Translations under genes and position numbers: made by a program
In this document: positions 39,544 to 47,068 of the stretch, in pieces
How the letters are laid out: each line of letters opens with the position of its first letter
Position numbering within the stretch: position 1 is the first letter of the stretch
Assembly: GCF_018101125.2 (NCBI RefSeq)
Contig: NZ_JAELVF020000001.1
Location: forward strand, 124,001 to 188,000
Source of the DNA: Streptomyces tardus
GTDB lineage: Bacteria; Actinomycetota; Actinomycetes; Streptomycetales; Streptomycetaceae
Direction: 5' to 3'
DNA length: 64,000 nt
Notes under the pieces: generated by a model
What the model saw: the letters and a program-made list of their open reading frames with translations, nothing else
Told to the model about the DNA's origin: nothing
Database searches by the model: none

Positions 39544-39937
39544 TGAGCACCCTTTCAAGCAGAGTCACGTCCGGTGCGCCGCCCGGCTCACTGCCGCCGC
39601 CCGGCTGGTGGATGGCCACCATCCCGGCCTCGGCAAGGTCGGCGACAAGGATTCGGGCAACGCCCAGAGGTATGGCCAGCAGCGCGGACACCTCGGCGAC
39701 CGACTTCACCTCGTTGCAGAGGTGGCAGATGCGCTGGTGCTCGGGCAACAGGCCGGGCAGCTGGGTCGGGTCGGCACTGGTACTGACGAGCGCTTCGATC
39801 GCGAGCTGATAGCGCGGCCGGGTGCGGCCGCCCGTCATCGCGTACGGGCGCACCAGCGGCTGGTCGCCCTCGCCTTCGTACGGCGCGCTGTGATCAGCGG
39901 CTCCGTACGATCCGGGCGAGGGGGGCGGGGTGGTCAT
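39524..39937 (-). CDS. cvnC: Conservon DUF742 protein CvnC, copy 2
   Basis: 137 aa. It has a short N-terminal tail MTTPPPSPGSYGAADHSAPY and the same DUF742 core as copy 1 (VRPYAMTGGRTRPRYQLAIE; PEHQRICHLCNEVKSVAEVS; GVARILVADLAEAG). It lacks the long Asn/Gln tail of copy 1. Start ATG at 39937. It overlaps cvnD by 20 nt and lies 73 nt after cvnB. Confidence 0.93.
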   Translation of the reverse strand: MTTPPPSPGSYGAADHSAPYEGEGDQPLVRPYAMTGGRTRPRYQLAIEALVSTSADPTQLPGLLPEHQRICHLCNEVKSVAEVSALLAIPLGVARILVADLAEAGMVAIHQPGGGSEPGGAPDVTLLERVLSGLRKL

Positions 39938-40010
39938 GGCTCCTCCGGCGAAGCAGAAGGTCGACGAGACGGATGGGACGTGCTCGAGCTCAAGTACGGG
40001 GAGCTTGCGG

Positions 40011-40424
40011 TCAGTTGAGGAGGCTTCCTTGCAGTTCCGAGCGGAGTTCCGGGGTCAGAACAGTGCCCGCCCGATCCACCAACAGCGCCATCTCGTAACC
40101 GACAAGACCGATATCAGCCTCCGGATGAGCGAGAACAGCCAACGACGAACCATCCGAAACCGCCATAATGAAGAGGAAACCACGCTCCATCTCCACCACG
40201 GTCTGGTTCACCGCCCCACCCTCGAAAATCCGCGAAGCCCCCTGCGTCAACGACGTCAGACCCGAAGCAACCGCCGCCAACTGATCGGCACGATCCCTCG
40301 GAAAACCCTCCGACATCGCCAGAAGAAGACCGTCGGCGGAAACCACCACCGTGTGCGACACCCCAGGGGTGTTCTCCACAAAATTGGTGATCAACCAGTT
40401 CAGATTCTGCGCCGCCTGGCTCAT
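40011..40424 (-). CDS. cvnB: Conservon roadblock/LC7 protein CvnB, copy 2
   Basis: 137 aa, amino acid sequence identical to copy 1. Only a handful of silent differences separate the two genes over 414 nt. Roadblock fold, presumed regulator of CvnD. The ATG at 40424 follows the cvnA2 stop (40434) by 9 nt. It shares the T-rich third-codon bias of copy 1. Confidence 0.94.
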   Translation of the reverse strand: MSQAAQNLNWLITNFVENTPGVSHTVVVSADGLLLAMSEGFPRDRADQLAAVASGLTSLTQGASRIFEGGAVNQTVVEMERGFLFIMAVSDGSSLAVLAHPEADIGLVGYEMALLVDRAGTVLTPELRSELQGSLLN

Positions 40425-40433
40425 CGGACTCAA

Positions 40434-43400
40434 CTAACGCTCCTGCTGGTAGGTGGGGCGGTTGCCCCGGTCGTTGCTGCCGGGGGCCCCGCCGGCCTGA
40501 CGGCCCTGCGCGATCCCCCGACGGAGGTTGGTGAGGCGACCGCGCACCGCGTCGGGCGCGCGGGAAACCTGCGGCCCCGACACCTGCACGGACTGCTGCT
40601 GCGCGGCCCCCTCCACCAGGTTTGCCTTGGGAACCCGCCGAGGCAGGCCCGAGGTCGTGACGCCGCCGGCGGCGGGTGTACGCAGTCGTTCGGCTCTGCG
40701 CCACAGCTCGTCGTTGGCCGAGCCGTTGCCGACGGAGGCCTGGGGCTGCTGCCCGGTCTCCTCCGGCCCCGCCTGCCGCTGGGGTGCGATCGGTGAGGCC
40801 GCTCCGGACGGGCGCGTCTGCTGCGGGCCCGGCTCCGACGGGGCGGGCTCGACCGACTGCGGGTCGCGGCTGAACCAGTTCGTCTCCATCTGCTCGAAGA
40901 TGGGCGTACGGGTCTCCGCGGTGGCGGTCGCCGGAATCGGGATGTCCAGCTCGGTGGTGTCGTCGTGCACCGGCTGAGGCGCGTACCCGTGCGGCGAAAG
41001 CGGGTCCTGGCGCGCGTAGGAGTCGGGCTGCGGCGGCCCTGCCGGAGCACCGCCGTTGGTCCCGGGGCGACCGAAACCACCGTCGAACACCGACTCCTCG
41101 TGGCCGCGCGGCCGGTCGTCCGCGGCCCGTACCCGCTGCTGCTCGGCGGTGGCCTCACCACTGGCCCAGCTGGGGCGCTGGGCGCCACCGGCAGCTTCGT
41201 CGGAATGCTGCGGCTGAGCAGGACGGGCGTTCTGGGCGCGCTGGGGCAGCTGCGGGCGGCCCTGCGACGGCGCGGGAAGACCGGGACGCTCACCCGCTCC
41301 GGGCAGCGGAGCGGACTCCGCGTTCCGCGCGGTCTCCTGCCTCTGACTCTCGTCCGCCCCGCCGCGCTGCGGCAGCCTGGCCGGCAGCTCGCCTGCCGGC
41401 CCGCCGCGGGCGGGCAGCCGCGGCCTGTCCACGCCCTGGTCGGCCCTGGGCATCGCGGGCGCGGGGCCCGGGGCCGCGGGAGACGGCGTGGCGGGCGCCG
41501 GAGTGTTGCCGGCCGGACGGCCGCCGAACAGCGGCGCCGCCTGGCTCCCGCCGCCCTGACGCTGCGGCCCGCCGGGCCCGCCCGGGCCACCGGGACCACC
41601 ACCGAGCCGTCCCGCACCGGGCAGCGCGGGGCGCGCTCCGCCACCGCCGACCTGGCCGCGTGTGGGCAGTGCGCCGAGCCGGCTGGTGCCGGGGGTGCCG
41701 CCCTGTGGCTTCTGGAGCCGGGGCGCAGGCGCGCCGGCACCGCCGGGCCCGCCCTTGTCCCTGGCCACCTGGCCGCTCTGGGTGACGTCGACGGGCAGCA
41801 TGACCAGCGCCGTCGTACCACCGGAGTCCGAGGGACGGAGCTGGATGCGGATGCCGTGCCGCAGCGAGAGCCGGCCGACCACGAACAGGCCCATGCGACG
41901 AGAGACCGAAACATCCACGGTGGGCGGGCTGTTGAGCCGCTCGTTGATCGCGGAGAGGTCCTCGGGAGAGAGGCCGATGCCGGTGTCGTGGATCTCCACC
42001 AGCACCCGCCCGTCGGGCAGCGCGTGCCCGGTGACCTTCACCTTGGTCTGTGGCGAGGAGAACGAGGTGGCGTTCTCCAGCAGCTCGGCGAGCAGGTGCA
42101 CGAGGTCGTTGACCACGCGCCCGGCGACCTCGATGGTCGGCACCCCGCTCAACTCGATGCGCTCGTACTGCTCCACCTCGGATGCTGCGGCGCGCAGCAC
42201 GTCGACCAGCGGTACGGGACGGGTCCAGCGGCGCCCGGGCTCCTCGCCGGCGAGGACCAGCAGGTTCTCGCCGTTCCGGCGCATACGGGTCGCCAGGTGG
42301 TCCAGCTTGAACAGCGAGGCCAGCTGGTCGGGGTCGGCCTCGCGGGACTCGAGCTCGGAGATCAGCGAGAGCTGGCGCTGGATGAGCCCCTGGCTGCGGC
42401 GCGAGAGGTTGGTGAACATCGCGTTGACGTTGCCCCTCAGCAGGGCCTGCTCACCGGCGAGGCGCACGGCCTCGCGATGCACGTCGTCGAAGGCCGCGGC
42501 GACCCGGCCGATCTCGTCCCTGCTGTGCACGCCGACGGACTCGACGGTGGTGTCGACCTCCTGCGGGTCCGACTCCGAGAGCTGCTTGACCAGCTCGGGC
42601 AGCCGCCTGCGCGAGACCTCCTGCGCGGTGTCCTGGAGACGGCGCAACGATTTGACCATCGCGCGGGCCACCACGAAGGCGCCGATGAGCGAGATACCGA
42701 GGACCAGGACGATGAAGGCAATGTTGAGAATGACTTCCCGCTCCGCCTCCTTGCCCAGCTGACGGGCCTGCTGCTCCATCTCCGTCAGGAGAGTGGTCTC
42801 GATCTTCTCCATCTCGTCGATCTTCGTCCGGTCCTGGTCGTACCAGTCCATGTACGAGCGCTGGTCGGCCCTGATGCCGTCGGCGCTCTTGAAGACCCGG
42901 CTGGCGTACGCGTCCGCGGAGACGATATTGACGATTCCGCCGGTCAGAGACTTGATGAGCTGCTCCGCGCCGTCACCGTAGATCACCGTGAACCGCGCCA
43001 GAGCGGCGTCCTCGTTGTCCTTGGCGGTGCCGCCGAAACGGCGGTCGTTCTCCGAGAGCTTCGCACCGTCGGGGTTGGCCAGTCCGGCGCTGATGATCGC
43101 GCGCTGGATGGAGGCGTACTCCTTGGAAGTGGAGAACGCGGCCAGCGCCCGGGTGCTGTTGATCATGTCGGGGTTGCTGGTGGCCTGCGCCATGTCCTGC
43201 GAGAGCGTGAGCAGGGACTCGATGATGCGGTTGTAGTCGCTGACGGTCTCGGCGATCGCGTCGTCGTTCTCGTAGGAGCGGTCCCGGATGTCCTTCAGCA
43301 GGCCCAGCTGGCTGCCGATGCTCACGACCGTGGCCCGGACGCCGGCGAGCTCCTCGCTGTCGCCCGAGAACTCCTTGCTCTTCTCGTCGAAGGCCTTCTT

Positions 43401-43892
43401 CGCCTGGTCGCTGCGCTCCCTGGGGGCGGCGACCGCGTCGTCCTTGGCGTTGCCGTGCGCCGTCATCGGGCCCGCGGAGCGGTCGCGCTCCTCCTGGAGG
43501 GCGGCGGCCAGCGCGGTGGCCTGCTGCGTCATCTCCGTCAGCAGCTGCATGTTCTTGAGCTGCGCGGCCTCTTCGTTGGCGTCGACGACCCGGAAGGCAC
43601 CGAGGGCGGTCGCTGCGACGACCGGCAGTGTGAGGAGGGAGACGAGCCGGGTACTGATCCGCCAATTGCGCAGCAGAAGCCGGGAGCCCGCGCTGGGCTC
43701 CGCCTCGGCCGTGGCGCCGTCCTGGGGTTCCTCCTCGGCAGCGGCGCTCTCCGCGCCCGCACCGTCGAGGTTCCGCACGAGCGGTGACTGGTCGTCGTCC
43801 TGCGCACGCTGTGGAGCAGAGCCGCGGTCGTTGGACCCGCGCAGCTCCGAAGCCGCTGCAGCCTTGCTGTCCCTTTTGAAACGTCCCTGCAC
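40434..43892 (-). CDS. cvnA: Conservon sensor histidine-kinase-like protein CvnA, copy 2
   Basis: 1,152 aa from the GTG at 43892 (VQGRFKRDSKAAAAS; an open frame runs upstream to 44333 but is unlikely). TM1 RLVSLLTLPVVAATALGAF and TM2 LNIAFIVLVLGISLIGAFVVA flank a helical sensor domain different from copy 1. HAMP-like region, LFKLDHLATRMRRNGENLLV, LLAELLENATSFSS, EIHDTGIGLS and RMGLFVVGRLS follow as in copy 1. The C-terminal about 500 residues are Pro/Gly/Gln-rich. The kinase core is conserved between copies, while sensor and tail are not. Confidence 0.93.
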   Translation of the reverse strand: MQGRFKRDSKAAAASELRGSNDRGSAPQRAQDDDQSPLVRNLDGAGAESAAAEEEPQDGATAEAEPSAGSRLLLRNWRISTRLVSLLTLPVVAATALGAFRVVDANEEAAQLKNMQLLTEMTQQATALAAALQEERDRSAGPMTAHGNAKDDAVAAPRERSDQAKKAFDEKSKEFSGDSEELAGVRATVVSIGSQLGLLKDIRDRSYENDDAIAETVSDYNRIIESLLTLSQDMAQATSNPDMINSTRALAAFSTSKEYASIQRAIISAGLANPDGAKLSENDRRFGGTAKDNEDAALARFTVIYGDGAEQLIKSLTGGIVNIVSADAYASRVFKSADGIRADQRSYMDWYDQDRTKIDEMEKIETTLLTEMEQQARQLGKEAEREVILNIAFIVLVLGISLIGAFVVARAMVKSLRRLQDTAQEVSRRRLPELVKQLSESDPQEVDTTVESVGVHSRDEIGRVAAAFDDVHREAVRLAGEQALLRGNVNAMFTNLSRRSQGLIQRQLSLISELESREADPDQLASLFKLDHLATRMRRNGENLLVLAGEEPGRRWTRPVPLVDVLRAAASEVEQYERIELSGVPTIEVAGRVVNDLVHLLAELLENATSFSSPQTKVKVTGHALPDGRVLVEIHDTGIGLSPEDLSAINERLNSPPTVDVSVSRRMGLFVVGRLSLRHGIRIQLRPSDSGGTTALVMLPVDVTQSGQVARDKGGPGGAGAPAPRLQKPQGGTPGTSRLGALPTRGQVGGGGARPALPGAGRLGGGPGGPGGPGGPQRQGGGSQAAPLFGGRPAGNTPAPATPSPAAPGPAPAMPRADQGVDRPRLPARGGPAGELPARLPQRGGADESQRQETARNAESAPLPGAGERPGLPAPSQGRPQLPQRAQNARPAQPQHSDEAAGGAQRPSWASGEATAEQQRVRAADDRPRGHEESVFDGGFGRPGTNGGAPAGPPQPDSYARQDPLSPHGYAPQPVHDDTTELDIPIPATATAETRTPIFEQMETNWFSRDPQSVEPAPSEPGPQQTRPSGAASPIAPQRQAGPEETGQQPQASVGNGSANDELWRRAERLRTPAAGGVTTSGLPRRVPKANLVEGAAQQQSVQVSGPQVSRAPDAVRGRLTNLRRGIAQGRQAGGAPGSNDRGNRPTYQQER

Positions 43893-44432
43893 TAGCGTCG
43901 CAACCTCTGGACCGGGCGTCCCGCCGGAGTGCGGCAGGACGGTGTTGAGCCGGAAGCTTTCACAGGGCCTTCCGGCGGTCGTGAGTGACCTACGTGCTTC
44001 CCCAGGGCCGCCGCGCGGCGCTGCTCTGCGCCCCGTGCGCGCCGACTGATGTCCCACGGCGGTCCGTGGAATTCCAGCACAGTGCCGGATGTCCAACAAG
44101 GGCCGGGAATCGACCTGTGACATAGGTGACCCTGCGAGGTCACAGCGTGACATTAAGTCAATAGGAACCAGGAGCAATTCGGGCGTTTGCGACCGACCAG
44201 ACGGCACGGCAAGCTGCCCCGGCAGCGACACCGCTCGGCGTTCTGCGCGCATTGATATGGGGATGTCGCTTTGACCTCGCCGGGATACCGTCCGAAATGA
44301 CGTGAATGCCCGTGTGCAGGTGAGGAAGCTCACAGACGGGGATTCGTCCGCGCCGCCCGGCGAGCGGGAAAGCGGGCATATTCTCGAGATTTACAGCTCG
44401 CCCAGCATAGACAAGCGAAGGCATAACTCCCA
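43893..44432. other. Control region between cvnA2 and the 60-aa gene (540 bp)
   Basis: No gene I accept. An AT-richer part (44100-44180) carries repeated TGTGAC/GTGAC elements, a perfect inverted repeat and the TCAATAGGA motif (44158-44166) shared with conservon 1. TAGACA at 44408-44413 may be the -10 of the 60-aa gene. Confidence 0.5.
44126..44143. promoter_or_regulatory. Inverted repeat GTGACC-6-GGTCAC upstream of conservon 2
   Basis: Perfect 6-bp arms with a 6-bp spacer. A TGTGAC (44116-44121) and a GTGAC (44147-44151) copy lie close on either side. It is a candidate operator about 235 nt before cvnA2. Confidence 0.4.
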
Positions 44433-44615
44433 GTGAAGACGACCATGATCATGCGCAACACGGCCAACCCCCGGCGCACCACCTTGGCCCATCTCACCGA
44501 TGCCGACGAGCTCACCCCGCACCAGAGCCCGTACGAGGCCCCGGGTGTCGTACTGCCGGCCGCCACGGCCAACCCCGAGCGCACCATACTCATGGAGGCT
44601 CCGGCGGACAGCTGA
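44433..44615 (+). CDS. Small protein of unknown function (60 aa)
   Basis: Sequence starts VKTTMIMRNTANPRRTTLAHL and ends in PERTILMEAPADS; hydrophilic, no signal peptide, no cysteine. A GTG at 44433 has AAGG about 11 nt upstream; ATGs at 44445 and 44451 are alternatives. A 24-bp terminator hairpin follows 36 nt after the stop and TAGACA lies 20 nt before the start, so it has its own unit between cvnA2 and accE. I recognise no family. Confidence 0.55.
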   Translation: MKTTMIMRNTANPRRTTLAHLTDADELTPHQSPYEAPGVVLPAATANPERTILMEAPADS

Positions 44616-44650
44616 GAGCTCCTCGGCTCCGCGCCCCAGAGCTCGCGGAA

Positions 44651-44711
44651 CACGAAAGAGCGGTGTGCGACGGCCCCTTGCGGGGAAGCCGTCGCACACC
44701 GCTCTTTCGTG
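44651..44711. terminator. Strong bidirectional terminator between the 60-aa gene and accE
   Basis: Perfect 24-bp stem (44651-44674 with 44688-44711) and 13-nt loop, between two convergent genes. It is the longest exact hairpin in the window. Confidence 0.9.
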
Positions 44712-44723
44712 TGGTCCCGGTGC

Positions 44724-44933
44724 TCAGCCCTGCCAGCTGTGCGGTGCCCGGAAGCCGCGTGCACGCTCCAGCCGACGCCAGCCGGCGACGCTGCGGCGGT
44801 GCGGACCCTGCGGCTCGGTCGGCTGACCGTGCGCCGCCCTCGCGAGCAGCAGCGCCGTCACCGCGGCGAGCTCCTCGTCGCTCGCAGTGCCCTTTTCGAC
44901 CCGGACCAGGCTGGACGTCTGCTGAACGCTCAC
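44724..44933 (-). CDS. accE: Acyl-CoA carboxylase epsilon subunit
   Basis: 69 aa. The N-terminal part reads SSLVRVEKGTASDEELAAVTALL, then ARAAHGQPTE...SVAGWRRLERARGFRAPHSW, the small basic epsilon subunit that boosts activity of Streptomyces acetyl/propionyl-CoA carboxylase. GTG start at 44933. It lies just downstream of accB, as in S. coelicolor. Confidence 0.93.
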   Translation of the reverse strand: MSVQQTSSLVRVEKGTASDEELAAVTALLLARAAHGQPTEPQGPHRRSVAGWRRLERARGFRAPHSWQG

Positions 44934-45077
44934 TTCGGCTCTCCTTCGCGCGGCGGTGATGGTGCTCGGTGCTGCGACGCTCCGAGCGCCGCGGCGGTCA
45001 CTGCTCTCAGCTGTACAGCTGATCGCTGTTGGTGCTGATCGTTGTTGCCTGTTCCTGCGGGGTTGCCCCGGACGGGC

Positions 45078-46661
45078 TCACTGCGGCGGGTTGCCGTGCT
45101 TGCGGGACGGCAGATCCGCGTGCTTGCTGCGGAGCATCGCCAGCGAGTTGATGAGCACGTGCCGGGTCTGCGCCGGGTCGATCACGTCGTCCACCAGGCC
45201 GCGCTCGGCCGCGTAGTACGGGTGCATCAGCTCGGCCTTGTACGACTTGACCATCCGCGCCCTCATCGCGTCCGGATCATCGGCGGCGGCGATCTGCCGC
45301 CGGAAGATCACGTTGGCCGCGCCCTCCGCACCCATCACGGCGATCTCGTTCGTCGGCCAGGCGTAGGTGAGGTCGGCGCCGATGGACTGGGAGTCCATCA
45401 CGATGTACGCGCCGCCGTACGCCTTGCGCAGGACCACCGAGATACGAGGCACGGTGGCGTTGCAGTACGCGTAGAGCAGCTTGGCGCCGTGGCGGATGAT
45501 GCCGCCGTGCTCCTGGTCGACACCGGGCAGGAAGCCGGGCACGTCCAGCAGGGTCAGGATCGGAATGTTGAAGGCGTCGCACATCTGTACGAAACGCGCG
45601 GCCTTCTCCGAGGCGTGGATGTCCAACACCCCGGCCAGGGACTGCGGTTGGTTGGCGACGATGCCGACGACCTGGCCGTCCATCCGGGCCAGCGCGCAGA
45701 TGATGTTGGTGGCCCAGCGCTCGTGGATCTCCAGACAGTCGCCGTCGTCGACGAGCTCCTCGATCACCTTGTGCATGTCGTAGGGGCGGTTGCCGTCGGC
45801 CGGCACCAGCTCCAGCAGGGAGTCGCCGCTGCGGTCCGCCGGGTCCTCGCTCTCGACGACCGGCGGGTTCTCGCGGTTGTTCTGCGGCAGCATCGAGAGC
45901 AGGAAGCGCACCTCCTCCAGGCAAGACTCCTCGTCGTCGTAGGCGAAGTGCGCCACACCCGAGGTGCCGGCGTGGACGTCGGCGCCGCCCAGTCCGTTCT
46001 GCGAGATCTCCTCGCCCGTCACCGCCTGGACGACGTCCGGGCCGGTGATGAACATCTGCGAGGTGTCCCGCACCATGAAGACGAAATCGGTCAGCGCCGG
46101 GCTGTAGGCCGCACCGCCCGCGCAGGGGCCGAGCATGACCGAGATCTGCGGAATGACGCCCGAGGCGCGGGTGTTGCGCTGGAAGATGCCGCCGTAACCG
46201 GCGAGCGCGGAGACGCCCTCCTGGATACGGGCGCCCGCTCCGTCGTTGAGCGAGACCAGCGGTGCGCCGGCGGCGATCGCCATGTCCATCAGCTTGTGGA
46301 TCTTCTGCGCGTGCGCCTCGCCGAGCGCGCCGCCGAAGATGCGGAAGTCGTGGGCGTAGACGAACACGGTGCGGCCGTGGACGGTGCCCCAGCCGGTCAC
46401 CACACCGTCGGTGTACGGCTTCTTGTCCTCCAGGCCGAAACCGGTCGCCCGGTGCCTGCGCAGGGCCTCCACCTCGTGGAAGGAGTCCTCGTCCAGGAGC
46501 AGCGCGATCCGCTCCCGAACGGTCAGCTTCCCCTTGGCGTGCTGCGCCTGGGTGGCGCGCTCGCCGGGCCCAGCGACGGCCTGCGCGCGAATGGCGTGCA
46601 GCTCTGCGGTGCGGCCACGGGCGTCGATCGGGGCGGCGGTGTCCTGGGCGAGATCGGTCAT
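45078..46661 (-). CDS. accB: Acyl-CoA carboxylase carboxyltransferase (beta) subunit
   Basis: 527 aa. Crotonase-fold carboxyltransferase transferring CO2 from biotin to acetyl- or propionyl-CoA, giving malonyl- or methylmalonyl-CoA. It contains GAGARIQEGVSALAGYGGIF (oxyanion hole 1), YSPALTDFVFMV, FLPGVDQEHGGIIRHGAKLL and RKAYGGAYIVMDSQ (oxyanion hole 2). The biotinylated alpha subunit is encoded elsewhere. The ATG at 46661 has TAGGG upstream. Adjacent accE supports the acetyl/propionyl-CoA carboxylase assignment. Confidence 0.93.
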   Translation of the reverse strand: MTDLAQDTAAPIDARGRTAELHAIRAQAVAGPGERATQAQHAKGKLTVRERIALLLDEDSFHEVEALRRHRATGFGLEDKKPYTDGVVTGWGTVHGRTVFVYAHDFRIFGGALGEAHAQKIHKLMDMAIAAGAPLVSLNDGAGARIQEGVSALAGYGGIFQRNTRASGVIPQISVMLGPCAGGAAYSPALTDFVFMVRDTSQMFITGPDVVQAVTGEEISQNGLGGADVHAGTSGVAHFAYDDEESCLEEVRFLLSMLPQNNRENPPVVESEDPADRSGDSLLELVPADGNRPYDMHKVIEELVDDGDCLEIHERWATNIICALARMDGQVVGIVANQPQSLAGVLDIHASEKAARFVQMCDAFNIPILTLLDVPGFLPGVDQEHGGIIRHGAKLLYAYCNATVPRISVVLRKAYGGAYIVMDSQSIGADLTYAWPTNEIAVMGAEGAANVIFRRQIAAADDPDAMRARMVKSYKAELMHPYYAAERGLVDDVIDPAQTRHVLINSLAMLRSKHADLPSRKHGNPPQ

Positions 46662-47068
46662 GTACAGACCCTACGAAACAGGCCCGCCAAACGCCCTCGT
46701 CAGATTCGTACAGTCTCGGCCGGGCTTTCATGGCTGTGCTGCACAGAACCGCCGCGCGGGCAGGCATCCGATGCCGGACATCTGCGATTCGCTGTCATCT
46801 GCGCTGTAGGGGTTCCACAGCTGCTGCTCGCCGGGTCGTAACCCACGGTTCTGCCTGGTCGGGTACGCCGAGCGGGCTCGGTCCGCGCCCCGGGATACGG
46901 GGTGCGCACCGAGGGCCGGGCCGGGCCGCCGTACCTGCCTGGACGGACGGCCCTTTGTCCGAGCCCGACAAGCCGCTCGACCCCGCGCCCGGTACTCCCA
47001 GCCGCGGTACGGACTGACAAATGTCGTCTCCTCTCCCCGGCGACGCCCGCGACGCCCGGCCCCTGCGC
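46662..47068. other. Interval between accB and cimA (407 bp)
   Basis: Holds the accB promoter region near its left end and the end of the cimA transcript near its right. I see no gene or clear hairpin. Confidence 0.5.

Noticed and set aside
40965-43787. 940-codon plus-strand frame opposite cvnA2
   Set aside because: Same reason as for cvnA1.
43893-44333. N-terminal extension of CvnA2 to 44333
   Set aside because: The upstream residues are not kinase-like, and the GTG at 43892 starts the conserved basic N-terminus.
46700-47020. 106-codon minus-strand frame between accB and cimA
   Set aside because: Low-complexity Arg/Gly/Pro composition; no start signal or family.
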